DNA of 5,166 nucleotides from an uncultured Rikenellaceae bacterium (lineage in GTDB: Bacteria > Bacteroidota > Bacteroidia > Bacteroidales > Rikenellaceae). Position numbers and translations under genes: made by a program. The stretch spans positions 1 through 5,166 of the forward strand of contig CAMQUV010000101.1 of NCBI GenBank assembly GCA_947037995.1, read 5' to 3'. A model generated the notes under the pieces. That model made no database searches, was not told the origin of the DNA, and was given only the letters and a program-made list of their open reading frames with translations. Below are positions 1 to 5,166 of the stretch, piece by piece; the first letter of the stretch is position 1; each line of letters begins with the position of its first letter.

Positions 1-257
1 CGCTTCCGCGAAACGTATATATTAGCTTCGATATAGACGCCCTTGCACCGTATAACTGCCCCTCTACGGGAACTCCAGTACCGGGCGGGCTGACGTTCCA
101 AGAAACGACATACCTACTCAAAGTCCTGCACGAAAGCGGACGAAAAGTGGTGGGCTTCGACCTCGTTGAGGTTGGGTTCAACGAAGAAAACGAATGGGAT
201 GCTAACGTAGGAGCCCGAATTTTATACAAATTGGCATTGCTCACATTAGCAAGCTAA
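1..257 (+). CDS. Arginase/agmatinase/formimidoylglutamase-family ureohydrolase, C-terminal fragment
   Basis: Partial gene; the start lies left of the window and the reading frame begins at base 3, giving about 84 residues up to the TAA at 255-257. Ureohydrolases are cytosolic binuclear manganese enzymes that hydrolyse guanidino or formimidoyl groups from arginine, agmatine or formimidoylglutamate. The segment SFDIDAL (bases 24-44) carries the family's Asp-x-Asp metal-binding pair, encoded at 30-32 and 36-38. It is followed by the CPSTGTPVPGG signature and then by GFDLVEV, which holds the conserved late glutamate. The ending WDANVGARILYKL resembles the Bacteroidota 'agmatinase family' branch as I remember it. 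The substrate cannot be decided because the N-terminal half, including the other metal ligands, is missing. One oddity is Ala (codon 45-47) in ALAP, where arginases usually have Asp in GLDP. The next gene starts 33 bases downstream with no terminator between them. Family membership is strong; the exact enzyme name is not. Confidence 0.87.
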   Translation, partial: LPRNVYISFDIDALAPYNCPSTGTPVPGGLTFQETTYLLKVLHESGRKVVGFDLVEVGFNEENEWDANVGARILYKLALLTLAS

Positions 258-290
258 AAACAAGCCAAATTTTCAAAACAACAATCAACT

Positions 291-908
291 ATGTTAAGCC
301 CAACAATATCAAAAGAAGACACTAATTCTCTACCAACCTGTCAATTTCAGGGGGAGATTATTGTTGTGGATACGCCCGAGATGATGTTGGTGGCGGAAAA
401 AATACTTAAAGGCAAAAAAGCACTGGGCATCGACACTGAGACGCGCCCGGCTTTCTCCAAAGGGACACACTACCAAATGGCGCTCCTGCAAGTCTCTACC
501 GAAAGGCACGCGCTGCTTTTCAGACTCCAGAAAGCGCCGCTATCCAAAAACATTATTAATATACTCGAAGACCAAAATGTGCTCAAAATAGGTGCGGCAC
601 TGAAGGATGACCTTAGGGGAATGCAAAAAATTATCGGCAAATTCACACCCAGAGGGTTCGTCGACCTGCAAACTATCATAGAACAGTGGGGCGTAGATGA
701 GAGAAGCGTGCGCAAAATGTCCGCCATAGTGCTGGGCACGAAAGTGAGCAAAGCTCAACGACTCAGCAACTGGGAAGCCACCAACCTTACTGCCGGGCAA
801 CAAACCTATGCAGCTATTGACGCGTGGGTATGCCTCGAGATTTATAATAAACTACAAAATATCCCCAAAATTAAAAAGCAAACCGAGAAGCAGCCCGAGA
901 AGCAGTAA
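291..908 (+). CDS. 3'-5' exonuclease domain protein (DEDDy, RNase D/WRN-exonuclease-like)
   Basis: A 205-residue single-domain protein. DEDDy exonucleases remove nucleotides from 3' ends of RNA or DNA using two metal ions held by four acidic residues. All three motifs are visible: Exo I as GIDTET with D48 and E50; Exo II as KIGAALKDDL, with D107 aligning to the WRN-type KxGxxxxxD aspartate; and Exo III as YAAIDAW with Y173 and D177, the Tyr marking the DEDDy subtype. The segment SKAQRLSNWE (153-162) is also typical of the WRN-exo/RNase D-like group. No HRDC domain follows, so it is shorter than true RNase D (about 370 residues). The protein ends in a charged tail, TEKQPEKQ, encoded by a 12-bp tandem duplication. 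No Shine-Dalgarno sequence precedes the ATG; the leader is A-rich, as is usual in Bacteroidota. The rRNA methyltransferase gene follows after 56 bases. Whether the substrate is RNA or DNA cannot be told from the sequence. Confidence 0.94.
   Translation: MLSPTISKEDTNSLPTCQFQGEIIVVDTPEMMLVAEKILKGKKALGIDTETRPAFSKGTHYQMALLQVSTERHALLFRLQKAPLSKNIINILEDQNVLKIGAALKDDLRGMQKIIGKFTPRGFVDLQTIIEQWGVDERSVRKMSAIVLGTKVSKAQRLSNWEATNLTAGQQTYAAIDAWVCLEIYNKLQNIPKIKKQTEKQPEKQ
882..905 (+). repeat. 12-bp tandem duplication at the exonuclease 3' end
   Basis: Two adjacent 12-base units, 882-893 (accgagaagcag) and 894-905 (cccgagaagcag), differ only at their first base. They are in frame and encode TEKQ then PEKQ, the last eight residues of the exonuclease, with the stop codon immediately after. 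A lysine- and glutamine-containing stretch (KKQ) precedes them. This looks like a slippage or duplication event that lengthened a disordered charged tail beyond the catalytic domain. Confidence 0.8.
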
Positions 909-964
909 GCAAATATCGAATCATAATAAAACAAACATAAGAAACTACCCACACACCTACATAT

Positions 965-2149
965 ATGGAATACATCACCCTACTACCCCGCAAAGAGCAG
1001 AGCCTCGAGCGTCGCCATCCTTGGATTTTTTCGGGGGCAATTAATAATGCCTCAGGGCCAATCGAAGAGGGGGATGTCGTAGAAGTGCGCACCTCGAACG
1101 ACGAATTTATATGCCTTGGTCACTCGGCAGTGGGCTCCATATCGGTAAGGGTTCTTAGCTTTGAAAACGTACCTATTGACCAGGAGTGGTGGAACCAAAA
1201 AATTGCGGATGCCATAGCGGTTCGCCAAGCGATTAACCTACCGAACGAAAAAACTAACTGTTACAGGGCGGTGCACGGCGAGGGCGACCTGCTTCCGGGC
1301 CTTATAATTGATATATATAACCATACGGCTGTCATTCAGTGCCACTCGGTTGGTATGTACTTAGACCGCCAGAAAATTACCCTTGCGCTCCAGAACGCCT
1401 TTGGCGATAACCTGCACGCTGTCTACGATAAGAGCAAGAATACGCTGCCTCCTAACTGCGATATACAGACTTTCGACTCGTATATATATAGGGTAGAGGG
1501 CTATAATAGTGACCAAGAAATCATTGAAAACGGACATAAGTTCCAACCTAATTGGGAGGAGGGACAGAAAACTGGATTTTTCCTCGACCAGCGCGACAAT
1601 CGCGATTTAGTGGCCTATTATGCAAAGGGACGTAGCGTTCTAAATACTTTTTGCTATACTGGTGGATTCTCTGTGTATGCCTTGGCTAACGGGGCGAAAC
1701 AGTGCACGTCTGTCGATAGCTCGGAAAAAGCTATCCATCTGTGCAAAAGCAATATTTTGCTGAACAATCCTAAGGGCGAGCACAGCGAAATTGTGGCGGA
1801 TGCGCTGCAATATGTGCGTGATATGAAAGCCAATGAGTTCGATTTAGTAATACTCGACCCACCAGCATTTGCCAAACACCAAAAAGCCCTACTCAATGCC
1901 CTTCAGGGCTATAAACGACTGAATGCTAAGGCGATGGAGCGAATGCCTAAGAACTCTATATTGTTCACATTTAGCTGCTCGCAGGCTGTCTCAAAAGAAC
2001 AGTTTAGACAAGCGATATTCTCGGCGGCAGTTATAGCCAAAAGAGAGGTTAAAGTGCTCCACCAACTTTCGCAGGGGGCAGACCACCCTGTAAATATCTA
2101 CCACCCCGAGGGCGAGTACCTCAAAGGGTTGGTGTTATTAGTTCAATAA
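965..2149 (+). CDS. rlmI: Class I SAM-dependent 23S rRNA (cytosine-5)-methyltransferase, RlmI-like
   Basis: A 394-residue protein, nearly the same length as E. coli RlmI (396), which makes m5C1962 in 23S rRNA using S-adenosylmethionine. An N-terminal PUA RNA-binding domain (about 1-75) opens with RRHPWIFSGAI. A central RlmI/EEHydr-type region includes GEGDLLPGLIID (105-116). The Rossmann methyltransferase domain starts after GQKTGFFLDQRDNR (200-213). Motif I is NTFCYTGGFS (227-236), motif IV is LDPPAF (297-302), and motif VI is FTFSCS (334-339) with C338 as the expected catalytic cysteine. The end, ADHPVNIYHPEGEYLKGL (372-389), matches the family. DPPAF replaces the enterobacterial DPPKF, a variant I regard as normal in Bacteroidota. 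No Shine-Dalgarno sequence is evident; the start fits because RRHPW lies at the expected distance from the N-terminus. The gene lies between the exonuclease and the permease, on the same strand. The exact target cytosine is inferred by homology. Confidence 0.94.
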   Translation: MEYITLLPRKEQSLERRHPWIFSGAINNASGPIEEGDVVEVRTSNDEFICLGHSAVGSISVRVLSFENVPIDQEWWNQKIADAIAVRQAINLPNEKTNCYRAVHGEGDLLPGLIIDIYNHTAVIQCHSVGMYLDRQKITLALQNAFGDNLHAVYDKSKNTLPPNCDIQTFDSYIYRVEGYNSDQEIIENGHKFQPNWEEGQKTGFFLDQRDNRDLVAYYAKGRSVLNTFCYTGGFSVYALANGAKQCTSVDSSEKAIHLCKSNILLNNPKGEHSEIVADALQYVRDMKANEFDLVILDPPAFAKHQKALLNALQGYKRLNAKAMERMPKNSILFTFSCSQAVSKEQFRQAIFSAAVIAKREVKVLHQLSQGADHPVNIYHPEGEYLKGLVLLVQ

Positions 2150-2189
2150 TAACTAACGAAAAAAACAGCTGTAATTTACTAGGTAATAG

Positions 2190-3431
2190 ATGTCAGAATC
2201 AACTCGAAAAAGCATTTCAAAACGCACAATAAAACCCACGACTAAGCTGCTCCAGCGGCTGCTCTCTTCGCCCGATGCGCACTCGCCATCGAAGGTGGCG
2301 ATTCGAATTAGTATGTGGACTATTGCGGTTGCGACTATGACCTTGGCGCTGGCTCTCTCTATCACAAATGGCTACGAAACAACACTGAAGGCCAAACTCT
2401 CCGAAAACCTTGGAGACATAACCCTCCACTATCGTAACCCACTCAATAACTGGAGCTTGCAGCCAGCTGCAATCGACTCAAATATACAGAAAATAGCTCT
2501 TTCAACAGGGGGTGTTAAGAGTATCTCGCCTCACCTCACTCGCGGCGTTGTGCTGAAAAACGGCGGAGCGATAGCAGGAGTCGAATTGAATGGGATTGAC
2601 AGTTTGCAGACTAAATTCGGGTTTCAAACCCCTATGCCTAGCGACCATAATGGCATTGTAATATCTAAGTCTCAGGCAATTAAGCTGGGGGCTAAGATTG
2701 GCGATACTATCACTTTGTTTATTTTAACAACGCCATTTCCGACGGAGGTAAATGTGACCGTGGTCGACACTTTCGAAGTGGGAATGGAGGAGATAGACGA
2801 TTTAATCGCCTGGACTGACCGTAGTTTTCTTGCTGGGACGCTGTCCCTTCCGCCTAATTTCGCCGACGGGTATTCCGTTGGTCTTGAGCCTGTTATGGCG
2901 GATGATTTAGAGGGGATAACGAATAATCTGGACGAGGCGCTAACGACCTATCCTGTGGCGATTGAGACGACCCAAGACCGCTTTGCGCATATCTACGATT
3001 GGCTGTCGCTTTTAGATAATAACGTTACTTTACTGATTATAATCGTATCTTTTGTCATAGCGATTAATATTATAGCTTCTGTTTTGATTATTGTTTTAGA
3101 GAGCACGCAGAAAATAGGAATTTTGCTGTCGTTGGGTATGCGAAGCCGCCAGATAGAGCGTATATTTATACTAAAGACTTTCACAACGGCATTCAAGGGC
3201 GCAACGCTGGGGCTCCACATTGCTATATTCACGATTTTACTACAACGTTACACCCATTTTATAGCGTTAGACCCTGGTAGTTATATAGTTAGTTACCTTC
3301 CAATGGATTTAGATTTGCTGACTATTTTGGGTGCATTTTTGGGAATAGTGGGATTAGCAACGTTATTTTCAATGCTTCCGGCAATGATTATATCGCGCAC
3401 CGAGCCGACAAAGGCATTAAAATTTGATTAA
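2190..3431 (+). CDS. ABC transporter permease, FtsX/LolC-LolE-like
   Basis: A 413-residue inner-membrane protein with type VII ABC permease (MacB/LolE/FtsX) layout. A cytosolic N-terminus is followed by TM1 (about 39-59), then a periplasmic domain of about 220 residues (60-278), then three C-terminal TM helices (about 279-303, 330-352 and 375-399). The loop ESTQKIGILLSLGMRSRQIE (304-323) is the usual cytosolic coupling region that contacts the ATPase. The ending ISRTEPTKALKFD is the common FtsX-family C-terminus. Relatives work as mechanotransmitters, for example LolCDE in lipoprotein release from the inner membrane. The length (about 400) and the N-terminal PSKVAIRISMWTIAVATM segment favour the LolC/LolE branch over FtsX (about 300). 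No ATP-binding subunit gene lies in the window, so the partner must be encoded elsewhere. A weak AGG (2181-2183) sits 6 bases before the ATG. Lipoprotein transport is an inference; the family assignment is firm. Confidence 0.9.
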   Translation: MSESTRKSISKRTIKPTTKLLQRLLSSPDAHSPSKVAIRISMWTIAVATMTLALALSITNGYETTLKAKLSENLGDITLHYRNPLNNWSLQPAAIDSNIQKIALSTGGVKSISPHLTRGVVLKNGGAIAGVELNGIDSLQTKFGFQTPMPSDHNGIVISKSQAIKLGAKIGDTITLFILTTPFPTEVNVTVVDTFEVGMEEIDDLIAWTDRSFLAGTLSLPPNFADGYSVGLEPVMADDLEGITNNLDEALTTYPVAIETTQDRFAHIYDWLSLLDNNVTLLIIIVSFVIAINIIASVLIIVLESTQKIGILLSLGMRSRQIERIFILKTFTTAFKGATLGLHIAIFTILLQRYTHFIALDPGSYIVSYLPMDLDLLTILGAFLGIVGLATLFSMLPAMIISRTEPTKALKFD

Positions 3432-3440
3432 TAAAATTCA

Positions 3441-3461
3441 TTTTATTTATATATATAATTG
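3441..3461 (+). promoter_or_regulatory. Possible promoter element in the A/T-only gap before ubiE
   Basis: The gap before ubiE is almost pure A/T: bases 3427-3460 contain a single C. It holds TATAATTG at 3454-3461, which differs at one position from the Bacteroidota -7 consensus TAnnTTTG and also contains a TATAAT hexamer. The nearest TTTG (3423-3426) lies about 27 bases upstream, farther than the usual spacing of roughly 20. Transcription from here would leave a leader of only a few bases before the ATG at 3472. This is a weak candidate only. Confidence 0.2.
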
Positions 3462-3471
3462 AGATTAAAAG

Positions 3472-4170
3472 ATGGCAAAACCGTATAATGAAATAGAGGC
3501 CAAACAGCAACAGGTCGAAAATATGTTCGACCGCATAGCGCCGCGTTATGATTTGTTGAATAAGATGTTGTCTCTGCGCATTGACCGCACTTGGCGCAAG
3601 AGGGTAGTGAAGATGGCTGTTGCGCTTGCTCCGGAGAATATTTTGGATGTCGCTTGCGGCACAGCCGATTTGACTTTGGCGTTACACAAGCGCCTCCCCA
3701 CTGCCAAATTCACGGGCTTAGACCTCTCTGGTCAGATGATTGAGATAGCCAAGAAAAAAACGGAGCACATTGGGTGTGAGTTCATACATAGTGGGGTAGA
3801 GCAGATGCCCATAGCAGACGGGGCTTTCGACTTGGTGACTTGTGCGTTTGGCGTGCGTAACTTCGAAGATTTGCCTAGGGGTATATCCGAGATGTCTCGT
3901 ATCCTCAGACCGGGAGGCAGTATGTTGATACTCGAGCTTTCGAGGGCGCGCAATCCGTTATTCAAGTTCTATTTCAAGCACATATTGCCGGCGATAGGAG
4001 GGTTAATATCGGGCGACAGAAAGGCTTATGAATATCTGCCTGCATCGGTTTCCGAATTCCCATCAAAAGAAAAATTTGCAGATATCCTGCGCGGCCAAAA
4101 CTTGGTTGATATACAGACAAAGTCCCTAACAGGGTCAATAGTAACAATTTATAAATGTACAAAACGATGA
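3472..4170 (+). CDS. ubiE: Demethylmenaquinone methyltransferase (UbiE/MenG)
   Basis: A 232-residue SAM-dependent C-methyltransferase, close to the usual family length of 230-250. It performs the last step of menaquinone synthesis, methylating demethylmenaquinone; in ubiquinone-producing bacteria the same family also acts on the benzoquinol intermediate. The UbiE N-terminal signature is present as MFDRIAPRYDLLNKMLS (18-34). Motif I is ILDVACGTAD (57-66), followed by the acidic ribose-binding site GLDLS (82-86). The second signature covers FGVRNFEDLPRGISEMSRIL (126-145), then RPGG and LELS. The C-terminal segment HILPAIGGLISGDRKAYEYL (170-189) is also diagnostic. In Bacteroidota the quinone is menaquinone, so MenG is the likely role. 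Its TGA overlaps the start of the SPOR gene by four bases, which suggests co-translation. The leader is A/T-rich with only a weak GAG (3461-3463). No anomalies in key residues. Confidence 0.97.
   Translation: MAKPYNEIEAKQQQVENMFDRIAPRYDLLNKMLSLRIDRTWRKRVVKMAVALAPENILDVACGTADLTLALHKRLPTAKFTGLDLSGQMIEIAKKKTEHIGCEFIHSGVEQMPIADGAFDLVTCAFGVRNFEDLPRGISEMSRILRPGGSMLILELSRARNPLFKFYFKHILPAIGGLISGDRKAYEYLPASVSEFPSKEKFADILRGQNLVDIQTKSLTGSIVTIYKCTKR
4155..4170 (+). other. ATGA stop-start overlap between ubiE and the SPOR gene
   Basis: The ubiE stop TGA (4168-4170) overlaps an ATG at 4167-4169, forming ATGA, a classic arrangement for translational coupling by reinitiation. A second in-frame ATG lies 12 bases upstream at 4155. 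No Shine-Dalgarno sequence supports either one. The 4167 start is preferred because it forms the overlap and begins a compact signal peptide (MRISNFTKL then a hydrophobic core); the 4155 start would only add MYKT. Confidence 0.6.
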
Positions 4171-4640
4171 GAATAAGCAATTTTACTAAACTTTCGGTTG
4201 CCATTATTTTACTGGCAATAGTTCCGATTAGCTCGTTGGCACGTGTTGAGTTCAGTGCCGTGACGCTATCTAACCAGCAGTCACGTAGCGCTATATCGGG
4301 CTACCGCGTATGTGTTTACAGTGGAACAGACCAAAACGCCCGTTCGAAAGCAAATTCGGCAATAGCATCCGTCAATAAGAATTTCGAGGATATGCCTGTC
4401 AAAGCGATATATAATGCACCTATATGGAAGGTTCACGTGGGCTATTGTTTAAACAAGACTGAGGCAACCATATTGCTTGAGCGCATACGGGCATTTTTCC
4501 CATCGGCTTACATTGTGAGCGAGAAAATCAATGTTAGTGCGTTTACGTCCGACCCTTCGTTCACTCTTTCTAGTGTTGATTCACTTTCGGTAGATTTAGT
4601 AGATGTTGGGTCTATCGACTCGTTGATAGTGGTACAATAA
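4167..4640 (+). CDS. Secreted SPOR-domain protein
   Basis: A 157-residue protein when started at the ATGA overlap (161 from the ATG at 4155). Residues 1-25 look like a signal peptide: a basic N-terminus (MRISNFTK), the hydrophobic core LSVAIILLAIVPI, then a likely cleavage after SSLA. There is no lipobox cysteine, so it should be a soluble periplasmic protein. Residues 45-121 match the SPOR fold, which binds peptidoglycan stripped of stem peptides at division sites: strand GYRVCVYSG, a helix rich in Ala and Lys, strand VKAIY, strand IWKVHVGYC, the KTEATILLERIRAFFP helix, then SAYIVSEKI. The domain carries Cys at 49 and 94, on strands expected to be neighbours. An acidic Ser/Val/Asp tail of about 36 residues follows, with SVDSL and SIDSL repeats. 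There is no enzymatic domain. It lies between ubiE and comF with almost no spacing. The SPOR call rests on pattern recognition; the specific role is unknown. Confidence 0.83.
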   Translation: MRISNFTKLSVAIILLAIVPISSLARVEFSAVTLSNQQSRSAISGYRVCVYSGTDQNARSKANSAIASVNKNFEDMPVKAIYNAPIWKVHVGYCLNKTEATILLERIRAFFPSAYIVSEKINVSAFTSDPSFTLSSVDSLSVDLVDVGSIDSLIVVQ

Positions 4641-4641
4641 T

Positions 4642-5166
4642 ATGTTTGGGGTTCAGGTGAGCCTAGCTCGTATAGTGAGTTATTTATTCCCAAAGCATTG
4701 CCCTTGTTGCGACGGGGCGCTTGCGTTTGACGAAAAAATAATTTGTTTAAGCTGCCGTGTTGATATGCCATTCAGTTATAATTGGATGCGTGCCGAGAAT
4801 AGTCTAACAGAGTTGCTGGCAGGTAGGGTGAGGTTGCATACGGCATCGTCATTAATATTTTTCATTGCACGAAGCCCTTGGCAGCGGATGATACACAAGA
4901 TGAAGTACAATAGCCAGAAGCGCATAGCTTATGCCTTGGGTGAAATATATGGTTACCAGTTGCTTAGTTCGCGGTTATATGATGGTATAGACACTATTAT
5001 TCCAGTTCCGTTGCATCCTTTTCGTCAATTGAGTAGGGGTTACAATCAGTCGGAGCATTTTGCAAAGGGTATAGCGTCCCAGTTGGGCGCTAAGGTAATG
5101 ACGGGAGTGTTGCGCCGTTCGCGCCACACTAAGCGCCAGGCATTAAAGCCTGCTGGTGAGGACAGG
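4642..5166 (+). CDS. comF: ComF-family phosphoribosyltransferase-like protein, N-terminal part
   Basis: The first 175 codons of a gene cut by the right edge; the family is usually about 220-240 residues. ComF-type proteins join a small zinc-binding module to a type I phosphoribosyltransferase fold; in several bacteria they are needed for uptake or processing of transforming DNA, though many non-competent bacteria keep them. The zinc module appears as CPCC (C20, C23) and CLSC (C35, C38). A typical MIHKMKYNSQKRIAYALG (83-100) follows. The core IIPVPLHPFRQLSRGYNQSE (119-138) is the ComF hallmark, and RRSRHTKRQAL (158-168) continues it. The PRPP-binding loop (usually VDDVxTTG) would lie beyond base 5166 and is not seen. 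The ATG at 4642 is 1 base after the SPOR gene stop, indicating operon membership. A natural-transformation role in this organism is unproven. Confidence 0.92.
   Translation, partial: MFGVQVSLARIVSYLFPKHCPCCDGALAFDEKIICLSCRVDMPFSYNWMRAENSLTELLAGRVRLHTASSLIFFIARSPWQRMIHKMKYNSQKRIAYALGEIYGYQLLSSRLYDGIDTIIPVPLHPFRQLSRGYNQSEHFAKGIASQLGAKVMTGVLRRSRHTKRQALKPAGEDR

Noticed and set aside
470..803. Two antisense open frames inside the exonuclease gene
   Set aside because: They lie opposite a gene with all catalytic motifs intact and encode no recognisable protein; they are shadows of the coding strand.
808..1044. A 78-codon open frame bridging the exonuclease end and the methyltransferase start, + strand
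   Set aside because: It overlaps the conserved Exo III motif and the PUA domain start in another frame, and its product is low-complexity with no recognisable motif.
2171..2186. Alternating GTAA-TTAC-GTAA short inverted repeats just before the permease start
   Set aside because: Arms of four bases in A/T-rich leader sequence are expected by chance, and there is no second copy elsewhere in the window to suggest an operator.
2153..2429. Two antisense open frames over the permease start
   Set aside because: The opposite strand encodes a well-supported membrane protein; these frames show no family resemblance and no start signal.
3430..3447. Inverted repeat aataaaa-ttca-ttttatt after the permease gene as a terminator
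   Set aside because: The 7-bp stem is entirely A/T pairs, so it would be too weak for an intrinsic terminator; A/T-rich sequence yields such repeats by chance.
4508..4771. Antisense open frame across the SPOR-comF junction
   Set aside because: It runs opposite the end of the SPOR gene and the ComF zinc-binding module, which are both better supported.
1..5166. A defence, mobile or secondary-metabolite system
   Set aside because: Every gene belongs to a recognisable housekeeping family; no transposase, integrase, repeat array, toxin-antitoxin pair or nuclease-effector pair is present.

Overview
This window is an ordinary housekeeping stretch of chromosome, most likely from a member of the Bacteroidota (probably Bacteroidales; the family cannot be fixed from the sequence). 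The reasons are: start codons mostly without a convincing Shine-Dalgarno sequence and preceded by A/T-rich leaders; protein variants that I associate with this phylum (the CPSTGTPVPGG form of the ureohydrolase, the DPPAFAKH form of the RlmI methyltransferase, a small secreted SPOR-domain protein); and a MenG/UbiE methyltransferase, which fits menaquinone-based respiration. All seven genes lie on the + strand and the window is almost fully coding. The longest gap between genes is 56 bases. No tRNA, rRNA, CRISPR array, insertion sequence, attachment site or strong hairpin terminator was seen.

Layout: (1) bases 1-257, the C-terminal end of an arginase/agmatinase/formimidoylglutamase-family enzyme, cut by the left edge; (2) 291-908, a small DEDDy 3'-5' exonuclease; (3) 965-2149, an RlmI-type 23S rRNA cytosine-5 methyltransferase; (4) 2190-3431, a FtsX/LolE-type ABC transporter permease with no ATPase beside it; (5) 3472-4170, ubiE/menG; (6) 4167-4640, a secreted SPOR-domain protein whose start overlaps the ubiE stop as ATGA; (7) 4642-5166, the N-terminal 175 residues of a ComF-family phosphoribosyltransferase, cut by the right edge.

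The genes fall loosely into three groups. The exonuclease and rRNA methyltransferase suggest an RNA-processing pair. The permease and the SPOR protein both concern the cell envelope. The ubiE-SPOR-comF block is so tightly packed (4-base overlap, then a 1-base gap) that it is very likely one transcript with translational coupling, although its products act in different pathways. With all genes in one direction and no visible terminator, longer read-through transcripts are possible.

I looked for an unusual or undescribed system and did not find a convincing one. The points worth a second look are modest: a 12-bp tandem duplication that forms the end of the exonuclease, a paired-cysteine SPOR domain with a repetitive acidic tail, an orphan LolE-like permease, and one atypical residue beside the metal site of the ureohydrolase fragment.
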